The notes beneath the pieces were generated by a model that saw only the letters and a list, made by a program, of their open reading frames with translations, did not search any database and was not told the origin of the DNA. Below, one piece after another: positions 1 to 8,287 of a stretch of DNA of 64,000 nt. This stretch comes from Betaproteobacteria bacterium (lineage in GTDB: Bacteria; Pseudomonadota; Gammaproteobacteria; Burkholderiales; Burkholderiaceae_C). Position numbers and translations under genes: made by a program. The stretch is from assembly GCA_947453725.1 (NCBI GenBank), contig CANGHH010000003.1, forward strand, positions 124,001-188,000, in the 5' to 3' direction. Each line of letters starts with the position of its first letter. Positions within the stretch are counted from its first letter, which is position 1.

Positions 1-237
1 GTGCTCTTCGAGCTGCAGCGTTTCCACTACGACACGGCCTGGTCGGCGCACCCGGGCGCGCTGGCCTCGCTGCTGAAGCTGGTGAATGTGTCGCAGGTGC
101 TGTTCGGCAGCGACTACCCCTACCGCAGCGGCGAAGACCACGTCAAGGGCCTGACGGCCTACGGCTTCAGCGATGCCGACCTGCGGGCCATCGGCCGCGA
201 CAACGCCGTGCGGCTGATGCCGCGCTGGCAAGCCTGA
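1..237 (+). CDS. Amidohydrolase family protein, C-terminal fragment (cut by window edge)
   Basis: The last 78 residues of a protein whose start lies outside the window. The segment FGSDYPY followed by an acidic stretch and a closing helix matches the end of the amidohydrolase-2 family (ACMSD-like TIM-barrel metal hydrolases), where the Asp of this motif is a metal or catalytic residue. The substrate cannot be told from this fragment. It lies 28 bases before a molybdenum hydroxylase pair in the same direction, so it may belong to the same catabolic unit; that link is inference. Confidence 0.7.
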   Translation: MLFELQRFHYDTAWSAHPGALASLLKLVNVSQVLFGSDYPYRSGEDHVKGLTAYGFSDADLRAIGRDNAVRLMPRWQA

Positions 238-265
238 ACCCCCGACGCCGCCAGGACCCCGCCCC

Positions 266-718
266 ATGCGCATCACTGTCAACGGAAAACTCCACAGCGT
301 GGCCGCCGCCGGCGATACCCCGCTGCTCCAGGTCTTGCGCAACGAACTGGCACTGAACGGACCCAAGTTCGGCTGCGGCCTGGGCCAGTGCGGCGCCTGC
401 ACGGTGCACGTCGGCGGCGTGGCGACACGCGCCTGCGTGCTGCCGGTATCGGCGGTGAACGCGCCGGTGACCACGGTCGAAGGCCTGGGCACGGCCGAGC
501 AGCCGCATCCGGTGCAGGCCGCCTTCATCGTCGAGCAGGCGGCCCAATGCGGTTACTGCATCAACGGCATGGTGATGACGGCCGCCGCCCTGTTGAAGGA
601 CAAGCCGCGGCCGACCGACGCCGAGATCCGCAGCGCGCTGGACGGCAACCTGTGCCGCTGCGGCACCCACCTGCGCATCCTGCGCGCCGTGCACCGCGCG
701 GCCGGGGGAACGGCATGA
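266..718 (+). CDS. (2Fe-2S)-binding small subunit of a molybdenum hydroxylase (IorA-like)
   Basis: A 150-residue electron-transfer subunit of the xanthine oxidase family. The N-terminal plant-type ferredoxin cluster uses Cys37, Cys42, Cys45 and Cys57. The C-terminal helical cluster uses Cys94 and Cys97 (CGYC) and Cys129 and Cys131 (CRC). Full length for a stand-alone small subunit of the isoquinoline 1-oxidoreductase type. Its stop overlaps the ATG of the large subunit by four bases, so the two are probably translationally coupled. There is no FAD subunit next to it, which is typical of the IorAB and nicotinate-hydroxylase-like branch that passes electrons to cytochromes. The substrate is unknown. 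Confidence 0.9.
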   Translation: MRITVNGKLHSVAAAGDTPLLQVLRNELALNGPKFGCGLGQCGACTVHVGGVATRACVLPVSAVNAPVTTVEGLGTAEQPHPVQAAFIVEQAAQCGYCINGMVMTAAALLKDKPRPTDAEIRSALDGNLCRCGTHLRILRAVHRAAGGTA

Positions 719-2913
719 CCGCGATCAAGCGCCGGCAGGCGCTGCAGGCCGGCGGCGCGCTGTTGGTCTCCTTCAGCCTGCCGGGCGCCGGGCAGGGTCA
801 GACCGCAGCGCCGGCCGGCCCGGCGGGTCCGGCGCGGGACCAGCAACTGGACGCCTGGCTGGCCGTGGCCGCCGACGGGCACGTCACCGCCTGCTGCGGC
901 AAGGTCGAACTCGGCACCGGCATCCAGACCGCCTTCGGGCAGCTGGTGGCCGAGGAACTGGACGTCGCCTTCGGCAGCGTCACGGTGCTGATGGGCGACA
1001 CCGCGCGCTGCCCCGACCAAGGCCCCACGGTGGGCAGCAATTCGCTGTTCCGCGGCGGGCCGCAGGTGCGCGGCGCGGCGGCCGAGGCACGGCAGCTGCT
1101 GCTGGCGATGGCCGCGGCGCAATGGCAGGTGCCGGCCGACAGCCTGCGCGTGCAGGCCGGCGTGGTCAGCGGGCCCGCGGGTCAGACCACCCGCTATGCC
1201 GATCTGGTCGGCGGCCGCGCCTTCAGCCGCCCGCTGCAGCGCCAGACGGCACCCAAGAGTGCCGTCCAGCACCGCGTCATCGGCCAGTCCGTGCCGCGCG
1301 TCGAGCTGCCGGCCAAGGTGCTGGGCACCCACGCCTACGTGCACAACCTGCGCCTGCCCGGCATGCTGCACGGCCGGGTGCTGCGGCCGCCGCATCCGCG
1401 TGCCATGCTGGCCCGCGTCGACGCCGCGTCGATCGAGCAGCTGCCGGGCAAAGTGCGTGTCTTGCGGCAGGGCGGTTTCGTCGGCGTGGTGGCCGAGCGC
1501 GAGGAAGACGCCATCCGCGCTGCGCGCGAGATCCGGCTGACCTGGCAGTCCGCTCCGGTCTTGCCGGCGATGGCCGACCTGCGGGCTGCCGTGCGGGCGG
1601 TGCCGGCCGTCGACACCGTGCTGGCCCAGGTCGGCGACGTTGACGCCGCGCTGGCCGGGGCGAAGACCCGGCTGGCCGCCGAGTACTTCGTGCCGCACCA
1701 GATGCACGCCTCGATCGGCCCGTCGTGCGCGGTGGCCGATGTGCGCGCCGACGGCGCCACGCTGTGGTCGGCCACGCAGAGTTCCTTCCTGGCCCGCGCC
1801 AGCGTGGCCGCGCTGCTCGGTCTGCCGGCCGAGCAGGTCCGGCTGATCTGGACCGAAGGCTCGGGCTGCTACGGCCAGAACGGCGCCGACGACGCCACGG
1901 CCGACGCGGCGCTGCTGTCGCAGCTGGCCGGCCGGCCGGTGCGCGTGCAGTGGATGCGCCACGACGAACACGGCAACGAACCGAAGAGCGCGGCGATGGT
2001 GATGGCGGTCCAAGGCGGCCTCGACGCCCAGGGCCGCGCCGTGGCCTGGGACTACCAGGTCTGGAGCCCGACGCACAGCAGCCGCCCCGGCGGCGACGGC
2101 GGCGGCAACACGCTGGCCGGGGCGCAGCTGGGCAAGCCCGAGCGCTACGGCAACGTCGGCGCCGACCGCAACGCCGACTGCAGCTACCTCGTCGCCCACA
2201 AGCGCACCACGCTGCACCTGTCCAAGGCCTCGCCGACGCTGCGCGTGTCGGCCTTGCGCGGTCTGGGCGCGCCGCAGAACACCTTCGCCAACGAGTCCTT
2301 CATCGACGAGCTGGCCGCTGCGGCGCAGGCCGACCCGGTGGCCTTCCGCCTGCAGCACCTGCAGGACGAGCGCGCCATCGCGGTGCTGAAGGCGGTGGCC
2401 GAACTGGCGCGCTGGCGCGAGCCGCCCGCCGCCGCACCGGCGGGCTGGGCCGCCGGGCGCGGCGTGGCTTTCGTGCACTACGACAACGCCACCACCTACG
2501 TCGCGGTGGTCGTCAGCGTGCTGGTCGAAAGCGCCAGCGGCCGGGTCCGCGTGCCGCAGGTGGCGGTGGCGCACGACTGCGGCCTGATCGTCAACCCCGA
2601 CGGCGTGAAGAACCAGATCGAGGGCAATGTGGTGCAAGCCATCAGCCGAGCGCTGCTGGAAGAGGTGCAATACGGCGCCAGCGGCGTGACCAGCCTGGAC
2701 TGGGCCGGCTACCCGATCCTGCGCTTCAGCGATGTGCCCGAGCGCATCGCCATCACGCTGATCAACCGGCCCGACAAGCCGATGGTCGGCGCCGGCGAAG
2801 CCACCACCGCACCGGTGGCGGCGGCCATCGCCAACGCGATCTTCAAGGCCACCGGCCGCCGCCTGCGCAGCCTGCCGTTCACGCCGGCGCGGGTCCGTTC
2901 GGCGCTGGCCTGA
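715..2913 (+). CDS. Molybdopterin-binding large subunit of a molybdenum hydroxylase (IorB-like)
   Basis: A 732-residue catalytic subunit of the xanthine dehydrogenase family, similar in layout to isoquinoline 1-oxidoreductase beta. The chosen ATG overlaps the small-subunit stop (ATGA); the same frame is open further upstream, but that part runs antiparallel to the coding logic of the previous gene. The N-terminus carries a KRRQAL motif followed by a hydrophobic stretch, like the twin-arginine leaders common in IorB-type proteins, so export with the small subunit is possible. The late motif GAGEATTAPV contains the conserved Glu near the molybdenum site. Likely hydroxylates a heteroaromatic or aldehyde compound; the substrate is not known. 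Confidence 0.88.
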   Translation: MTAIKRRQALQAGGALLVSFSLPGAGQGQTAAPAGPAGPARDQQLDAWLAVAADGHVTACCGKVELGTGIQTAFGQLVAEELDVAFGSVTVLMGDTARCPDQGPTVGSNSLFRGGPQVRGAAAEARQLLLAMAAAQWQVPADSLRVQAGVVSGPAGQTTRYADLVGGRAFSRPLQRQTAPKSAVQHRVIGQSVPRVELPAKVLGTHAYVHNLRLPGMLHGRVLRPPHPRAMLARVDAASIEQLPGKVRVLRQGGFVGVVAEREEDAIRAAREIRLTWQSAPVLPAMADLRAAVRAVPAVDTVLAQVGDVDAALAGAKTRLAAEYFVPHQMHASIGPSCAVADVRADGATLWSATQSSFLARASVAALLGLPAEQVRLIWTEGSGCYGQNGADDATADAALLSQLAGRPVRVQWMRHDEHGNEPKSAAMVMAVQGGLDAQGRAVAWDYQVWSPTHSSRPGGDGGGNTLAGAQLGKPERYGNVGADRNADCSYLVAHKRTTLHLSKASPTLRVSALRGLGAPQNTFANESFIDELAAAAQADPVAFRLQHLQDERAIAVLKAVAELARWREPPAAAPAGWAAGRGVAFVHYDNATTYVAVVVSVLVESASGRVRVPQVAVAHDCGLIVNPDGVKNQIEGNVVQAISRALLEEVQYGASGVTSLDWAGYPILRFSDVPERIAITLINRPDKPMVGAGEATTAPVAAAIANAIFKATGRRLRSLPFTPARVRSALA

Positions 2914-2977
2914 GGCCGGGCCTGCAACCGCCCCGCTGGGCGGCGGCGCCGGCGGAGCCGGCTAGACTGCCGCCACC

Positions 2978-4294
2978 TTGAACCGCGCCCCCAACCCCAT
3001 CCCGCCTGCCAGCGTCGCCACCCTGTCCAACGGCCTGCGCGCCGTGGTCATTCCCATGCCCTGGCGGCAAACGGTCTCGCTCAGCGTCTTCATCCGCACC
3101 GGCAGCCTGCACGAAACCCGGCGGCTGAACGGCATCAGCCACGTCGTCGAGCACATGGCCTTCAAGGGCACCGCGCTGCGCGACTGCCAGCGCATCAACC
3201 TCGACGCCGAGCGCCTGGGCGCCGAGGTCAATGCGCACACCGACAAGGACCACACGGCCTTCCACATCGAAGGCCTGCCGCGCGACGTGGACGCCTTTGT
3301 CGACCTGCTGGCCGACATCGTGCTGAACAGCAGCTTCCCGGCCGACGAGCTGGAGCGCGAGCGCCAGGTCATCCTGCACGAGTTCACCGAGTTCGACGAA
3401 GACCCCTCGGCGATGGCCTTCCAGCTCTTCGACCGCGCCTGCTACGGCCTGCACCCGGCCGGTCAGCCGGTGATCGGCAACCGCGCCAACCTGAAGCGCT
3501 TCACGCGGGCCGACCTGCTCGACTATGTGCAGCGCCAGTACAGCGCCGGCAATGTGGTCGTGGCGGCGGCCGGGCCCGTGCAGCCCGAGGCTTTCCTGCG
3601 CAGCGTCGAGGCCGCTTTCGGCGCCATGCCGCGCGGTGACGACAACCGGGTGGCGCTGCCGGTCTGGCAGGGCGGCGTCAAGCTGCGCCGCATGGGCGGC
3701 AGTTCGCAGTGCCAGATGGTGCTGGGTTTCGAGGCCCCGGCGCTGAACGACGAGCGCCACCTGCCCTATGTGCTGGCCGCGGCGCTGCTCGGCGAAGGCA
3801 TGAGTTCGCCGCTGCTCGACGAAATCCGCGAACGGCGCGGTCTGGCCTATTACGCCGCCTGCTCGGCCGACATCCTGCCGATCGCCGGCCAGTTCGTCGT
3901 CGAGGCCGCCACCGCACCGGCCCAGGCCGAGGAATTCTTCGTCGAGGTGGCGCGCCTGCTGCAGCAGCAGGCCGAAGCCAGCGACGTCGTCGGGCTGCAG
4001 CGGGCCCGCAACCAGCTGACGGTGCGCACCCTGCGGGCCATCGAGCAGCCGGCGCGTCGGCTGGAGTCGGCGGCCCAGGATCTGTTCGCCTTCGGCCGGC
4101 TGCGCGATCCACTCGACGCCCTGGCGCGGCTGCAGGCGGTGCCGGCCGCCGAGGTGACGGCCGTCTTCTCGGCCTTGCTGGCCGGCAGCGCGGCCGTGGC
4201 GCTGGCCGGCAGCGTGCCGGCGCGAGCCCGCGACCGCGCCGCCGCGCTGTTCAAGGCGCCGCTCGCCGACGCGCCTGCCAGCGCGAACGACTGA
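2978..4294 (+). CDS. M16 family zinc metallopeptidase
   Basis: A 438-residue pitrilysin-family peptidase. The inverted zinc motif HxxEH is present (His55, Glu58, His59), with the third ligand Glu135 exactly 76 residues later, as the family requires, so this is an active-type M16 subunit. No signal peptide is evident. The start is a TTG at 2978; no Shine-Dalgarno is visible, and a TAGACT box ends nine bases before it, so the transcript may be nearly leaderless. It stands alone, convergent with maiA. Natural substrates are probably short peptides; this is family knowledge only. Confidence 0.9.
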   Translation: MNRAPNPIPPASVATLSNGLRAVVIPMPWRQTVSLSVFIRTGSLHETRRLNGISHVVEHMAFKGTALRDCQRINLDAERLGAEVNAHTDKDHTAFHIEGLPRDVDAFVDLLADIVLNSSFPADELERERQVILHEFTEFDEDPSAMAFQLFDRACYGLHPAGQPVIGNRANLKRFTRADLLDYVQRQYSAGNVVVAAAGPVQPEAFLRSVEAAFGAMPRGDDNRVALPVWQGGVKLRRMGGSSQCQMVLGFEAPALNDERHLPYVLAAALLGEGMSSPLLDEIRERRGLAYYAACSADILPIAGQFVVEAATAPAQAEEFFVEVARLLQQQAEASDVVGLQRARNQLTVRTLRAIEQPARRLESAAQDLFAFGRLRDPLDALARLQAVPAAEVTAVFSALLAGSAAVALAGSVPARARDRAAALFKAPLADAPASAND

Positions 4295-4328
4295 AGCGCG
4301 AACCCACGCGCGCCCGGACGGCGCGGCT

Positions 4329-5006
4329 TCAGGCCGCTGGCGCGCCGGCCTGCAGTCCGGGTGCTGCCAGCGCGAAGGCGTCCAGCTGTTCGCAGGCGAC
4401 CATGATGCGCCGCACGGTCGGGATGTCCGGCACCTCGATCTTGAAGACGCGCATCACCGCGACGACGCTGGCCAGGCAGATGTCGGCCGTCGTCACGGTG
4501 TCGCCGTGGCAGTACAGGCCGGTCTGGGCATCGCCAGCCAGCCGCTGTTCGAGGGCTTGCAGGCCGGTCGTGAACCAGTGGATCTGCCAGGCGCGCCAGG
4601 CCGCGTCGTCGAAGCCGCCGGCCGTGGTCAGGTACTTCCTGACCCGCGGCGTGATCAGCGGGTGGGTGTCGGCGGCCAGCATCGCGGCCAGCGAGCGCAC
4701 GCGGGCGCGGCCGTGGGCATCGCCGGGCAGCAGGGCCGGCGTGGGGTAGATTTCGTCGAGGAATTCCAGGATCGCCAGCGACTGGGTGAGCGGCGCGGCC
4801 GGCTGTCCGGCGCCATGGTCGACGAGCGCCGGTATCGCGCCCATCGGGTTGATCTGGCGGAAGGCGGCGCTGTGCTGTTCGCCGGCATCGAGGTTGACGA
4901 TGCGCTCCTGCGGCTGCAGGCCTTTCAGCCTGAAGGCCACCCGTACGCGGTAGGTGGCCGACGTGCGCCAGAACGAGAACAGTTCGAAGCGGGGGCTGCT
5001 GGTCAT
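4329..5006 (-). CDS. maiA: Maleylacetoacetate isomerase (zeta-class GST)
   Basis: A 225-residue two-domain glutathione S-transferase. The N-terminal thioredoxin-like domain carries an SFWRTSATYRVR segment in place of the usual SxCxxRVR zeta-class signature, followed by the NPMGAIPAL cis-proline region and QSLAILEFLDE. The C-terminal helical domain has the TVTTADICLA segment typical of MaiA. The family uses glutathione to isomerise maleylacetoacetate to fumarylacetoacetate in tyrosine or homogentisate breakdown. The usual Cys of the SSCS motif is replaced by Trp/Arg here, so activity on the classic substrate is not certain. It lies 40 bases downstream of slyX. No hmgA or fahA gene is in the window. 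Confidence 0.82.
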   Translation of the reverse strand: MTSSPRFELFSFWRTSATYRVRVAFRLKGLQPQERIVNLDAGEQHSAAFRQINPMGAIPALVDHGAGQPAAPLTQSLAILEFLDEIYPTPALLPGDAHGRARVRSLAAMLAADTHPLITPRVRKYLTTAGGFDDAAWRAWQIHWFTTGLQALEQRLAGDAQTGLYCHGDTVTTADICLASVVAVMRVFKIEVPDIPTVRRIMVACEQLDAFALAAPGLQAGAPAA

Positions 5007-5046
5007 CGGCGGTCCTGTCGGTGGGTTGGTCTTCGTGGGCTTGTCG

Positions 5047-5274
5047 TCAGTAGTGCGGCGGCAATTCGTCGCGCAGGCTGCGCGGCGCCATGCCGCCGTC
5101 GCCGGCGCCGTGCAGCTTCAGCTCGGCCAGTTCGCGCAGCAGCCGGTCGATCTGATTCTGCTGGCGCACCACCACCTCGTTCAGACGGTCCAGCGTGTCT
5201 TCGGTGTAGCTGGCCTTGATCTCGAGTTCGGTCAGTCGCGCATCCTGTGCGGGGTCGTCGTGCGGGTGGTCCAT
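5047..5274 (-). CDS. slyX: SlyX family protein
   Basis: A 75-residue protein with an almost wholly helical centre (RLTELEIKASYTEDTLDRLN) predicted as a coiled coil, and the characteristic C-terminal PPHY ending of SlyX. The function of the family is unknown. The ATG at 5274 was chosen because homologues start close to the first helix; an in-frame ATG six codons upstream (5292) would give 81 residues. It heads a likely two-gene unit with maiA. Confidence 0.85.
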   Translation of the reverse strand: MDHPHDDPAQDARLTELEIKASYTEDTLDRLNEVVVRQQNQIDRLLRELAELKLHGAGDGGMAPRSLRDELPPHY

Positions 5275-5415
5275 GCGCGTATTGGACGCCATGCGCGAGG
5301 CCGCCGGCCATACGGGCTTGCAGCAGACCCGGCAGCCGCGTCGCGGGCTTAAGCTCGGCCGCGCGCCGCGACCATCCCGCCGGCGCAGCCCGTCCCGCCA
5401 CTGCCCGAGATTCCG

Positions 5416-6570
5416 ATGACCACATCCACTGCATCCACTGCCCCAGCAACCGGCCTGCAACTGCGCTCGCTGATCACGCCCGAAGGCCAGCTGCAGCTGA
5501 GCCTGCAGCGCGTGCCCACGCCGGTCCCGGCCGACGACGAAGTCGTCGTGCAGATCGAGGCCGCGCCGATCAACCCGTCCGACATCGGCCTGCTGTTCGG
5601 CGCGGCCGACATGGCCGCCGCCAGCGTGGTCGGCAGCGGCACCCAGGCCGTCGTCAGCGCCCCGGTGCCGGCCGCCGCAATGAAGGCCATGGCCGGGCGG
5701 GCGGGGCAGTCCCTGCCGGTCGGCAACGAAGGCGCCGGCCGGGTGGTGCAGGCCGGCGCGTCGCCCGCCGCGCAGGCCCTCCTCGGCCGCACGGTGGCCG
5801 TGCTCGGCGGTGCGATGTACAGCCAGTTCCGCACCCTCAAGGCCGCGCAATGCCTGCCGCTGCCCGCCGGCACGACGGCGGCCGAAGGCGCTTCCTGCTT
5901 CGTCAACCCGCTGACGGCCCTGGGCATGACCGAGACCATGAAGCGCGAAGGCCACCAGGCCCTGGTGCACACCGCAGCGGCTTCCAATCTGGGCCAGATG
6001 CTGAACCGCATCTGCCTGGCGGACGGCATTCCGCTGGTCAACATCGTGCGCCAGCCCGCACAGGCGGCGCTGTTGCGCGGCCAGGGCGCGCAGCATGTCT
6101 GCGACGCTTCGCAGCCCGGCTTCCTGGACGAGCTGACCCAGGCCCTGATCGACACCGGTGCCACGCTGGCCTTCGACGCGACCGGCGGCGGTCCGCTGGC
6201 CGGTCAGATCCTGGGCTGCATGGAAGCCGCGCTGAACCGCAGCGCCACCGAATACAGCCGCTACGGGTCGACCACCCACAAGCAGGTCTACCTCTACGGC
6301 GGCCTGGACACGCGCCCGACGAGCTTCGTGCGCAACTTCGGCATGAGCTGGGGCATGGGGGGCTGGTTGCTGTTTCCCTTCCTGCAGCGCATCGGCAGCG
6401 AGGCTGCGCAGGCGCTGCGCCACCGCGTCGCCGCGGAGCTGAAGACCACCTTCGCCAGCCACTACGCCGGCGAGATCTCGCTGGCGCAGGCCTTGCAAGC
6501 CGAGGTGCTGGCCCGCTACGGCCAGCGTGCGACTGGCGAGAAGTGGCTGATCAACCCGAGCCAGGCCTGA
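5416..6570 (+). CDS. Zinc-binding-dehydrogenase-like MDR oxidoreductase
   Basis: A 384-residue member of the medium-chain dehydrogenase/reductase superfamily: an N-terminal GroES-like domain (INPSDIGLLFG segment) followed by a nucleotide-binding Rossmann domain (LVHTAAASNLGQ in the position of the usual GGVG loop). The catalytic-zinc Cys/His pair of alcohol dehydrogenases is not evident, so it is more like the quinone reductase or enoyl reductase branch. Divergent from slyX, and its stop lies only six bases before a putative NtrC site that serves the next operon. Substrate unknown. Confidence 0.8.
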   Translation: MTTSTASTAPATGLQLRSLITPEGQLQLSLQRVPTPVPADDEVVVQIEAAPINPSDIGLLFGAADMAAASVVGSGTQAVVSAPVPAAAMKAMAGRAGQSLPVGNEGAGRVVQAGASPAAQALLGRTVAVLGGAMYSQFRTLKAAQCLPLPAGTTAAEGASCFVNPLTALGMTETMKREGHQALVHTAAASNLGQMLNRICLADGIPLVNIVRQPAQAALLRGQGAQHVCDASQPGFLDELTQALIDTGATLAFDATGGGPLAGQILGCMEAALNRSATEYSRYGSTTHKQVYLYGGLDTRPTSFVRNFGMSWGMGGWLLFPFLQRIGSEAAQALRHRVAAELKTTFASHYAGEISLAQALQAEVLARYGQRATGEKWLINPSQA

Positions 6571-6575
6571 TGGGC

Positions 6576-6592
6576 TGCACTCGTTTGGTGCA
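6576..6592 (+). promoter_or_regulatory. Putative NtrC binding site
   Basis: The 17-bp sequence TGCACTCGTTTGGTGCA matches the NtrC dyad TGCACY-N5-RGTGCA at every defined position. It lies 18 bases upstream of a sigma-54-type promoter and about 53 bases (centre) before the expected transcript start. That is closer than the classic NtrC enhancers of enteric bacteria. Assigned by eye from the known consensus. Confidence 0.65.
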
Positions 6593-6609
6593 TAAGGTGG
6601 TGGATCAGG

Positions 6610-6626
6610 CTGGCACGGCACGTGCT
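6610..6626 (+). promoter_or_regulatory. Putative sigma-54 (RpoN) promoter for the peptide ABC operon
   Basis: CTGGCACGGCACGTGCT fits the sigma-54 consensus YTGGCACGrNNNTTGCW with one mismatch (GTGCT for TTGCW). The invariant GG (6612-6613) and GC (6624-6625) are separated by exactly ten bases. The transcript would start near 6637, giving a leader of about 24 bases that contains a GGAG ribosome site at 6649-6652 before the ATG at 6661. Confidence 0.68.
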
Positions 6627-6660
6627 GGCTGAATGGGCTCAAGCCTTTGGAGTGCGCACG

Positions 6661-8271
6661 ATGTCGATCCTGAAGAAACACCTGGCGGCCGGCCTGTCGG
6701 CGCTGGCCCTGGCCCTGCCGCTGGCCCTGTCGGCCCACGCCGAAACCGTCGCGCGCTACGGCATCTCGATGGCCGACATCCCGTTGACCACCGGCCAGCC
6801 CGACCGCGGCGCCGGCGCCTACCAGTTCACCGGCCACACGATCTATGACCCGCTGATCGCCTGGGAAGCGAACATCGGCACCCGGCCCGGCAAGCTGGTT
6901 CCCGGCCTGGCCACCGAGTGGAAGGCCGACGCCAAGGACAGCAAGGTCTGGCGCTTCACGCTGCGCAAGGGCGTGAAGTTCCACGACGGTTCCGACTTCA
7001 AGGCCGACGCCGTGGTCTGGAACCTGGACAAGGTGCTGAACGACAAGAGCCCGCAGTTCGACGCCAAGCAGGCCGCGCAGGTCAAGCCGCGCATCCCGTC
7101 GATTGCTTCGTACAAGAAGGTCGACGACTACACCGTCGAGATCACGACCAAGGACACCGACGCGCTCTTCCCCTACCAGCTGCCGTGGTTCCTGGTCGGC
7201 AGCCCGGCGCAATGGGAAAAGCTGGGCAAGGACTGGGCCAAGGTGGCGACCCAGCCCTCGGGCACCGGTCCCTTCAAGCTCGACAAGCTGGTGCCGCGAG
7301 AGCGCGCCGAGCTGGTCAAGAACGCCGGCTACTGGGACAAGACGCGGATCCCGAAGACCGACCGCATCGTGCTGGTGACGATCCCGGACGCCGTGACGCG
7401 GACCAACGCGCTGCTGAACGGGCAGGTCGACCTGATCGAGACGCCGCCGCCGGACATGCTGCCCCAGCTGAGCGCGGGCAAGTTCAGGATCGTGCAGAAC
7501 GTGACGCCCCACGTCTGGCCTTACCACTTCAGCACCCAGCCGGGTTCGCCGTGGACCGACATCCGCGTGCGCAAGGCGGCCAACCTGGCCATCGACCGCT
7601 CGGCCATCGTCAAGCTGCTGGGCGGCCAGGCCGTCGCCGCCAAGGGCCAGCTCGACCCCGGCAGCACCTGGTTCGGCAAGCCGACCTTCGACTTGAAATA
7701 CGACCTGCCGGCGGCGCGCGCGCTGATGGCCCAGGCCGGCTACAGCCAGGCCAAGCCGCTGAAGGCCAAGATCATCATCGCCCAGGGCGGCACCGGACAG
7801 ATGCTGTCGCTGCCGATGAACGAGTACATCCAGCAGAGCTTGGCCGAGGTCAACATCCAGGTCGAATTCCAGGTCGTCGAGCTGGAAAACCTCTACCTGC
7901 ACTGGCGCGCCGGTGCCAAGGCCGAGATGAACGCCGGCAAGGGCATCACGGCGATCAACCTGGGCTATGTCACCGCCGACCCCTTCTACGCGCTGACGCG
8001 CTTTGCCTACGGCAAGTACATCGCGCCGAACGGCGTCAACTGGGGCGGTTACGACAACCCCAAGGTCAACGAAGCCATCGACCAGATCCGCGCCAGCTTC
8101 GACACCAAGGTGCAGGACAAGCTGCTGGCCTTCGTGCACCAGCAGATGGTCGACGACGCGCTGATGCTCTGGGTCGTGCACGACACCCAGCCGCACGCCC
8201 TGTCGCCGAAGGTCAAGCAGTTCGTCCAGGCCCAGCACTGGTTCCAGGACCTGACCACCCTCGGCATGTAA
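6661..8271 (+). CDS. Peptide/opine ABC transporter, periplasmic substrate-binding protein (SBP family 5)
   Basis: A 536-residue extracellular solute-binding protein of the DppA/OppA family. A Sec signal peptide (two lysines, a long Leu/Ala core, then SAHA before cleavage) covers about residues 1-27. The ATG at 6661 is supported by GGAG eight bases upstream. The mature protein contains the family landmarks WRFTLRKGVKFHDG and the late hinge segment. It is the first gene of a complete five-gene importer and lies directly behind a putative NtrC/sigma-54 promoter, which suggests induction under nitrogen limitation. The exact ligand (dipeptide, oligopeptide or other) cannot be read from the sequence. 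Confidence 0.92.
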   Translation: MSILKKHLAAGLSALALALPLALSAHAETVARYGISMADIPLTTGQPDRGAGAYQFTGHTIYDPLIAWEANIGTRPGKLVPGLATEWKADAKDSKVWRFTLRKGVKFHDGSDFKADAVVWNLDKVLNDKSPQFDAKQAAQVKPRIPSIASYKKVDDYTVEITTKDTDALFPYQLPWFLVGSPAQWEKLGKDWAKVATQPSGTGPFKLDKLVPRERAELVKNAGYWDKTRIPKTDRIVLVTIPDAVTRTNALLNGQVDLIETPPPDMLPQLSAGKFRIVQNVTPHVWPYHFSTQPGSPWTDIRVRKAANLAIDRSAIVKLLGGQAVAAKGQLDPGSTWFGKPTFDLKYDLPAARALMAQAGYSQAKPLKAKIIIAQGGTGQMLSLPMNEYIQQSLAEVNIQVEFQVVELENLYLHWRAGAKAEMNAGKGITAINLGYVTADPFYALTRFAYGKYIAPNGVNWGGYDNPKVNEAIDQIRASFDTKVQDKLLAFVHQQMVDDALMLWVVHDTQPHALSPKVKQFVQAQHWFQDLTTLGM

Positions 8272-8287
8272 GGGCCGAAACCGTCGC

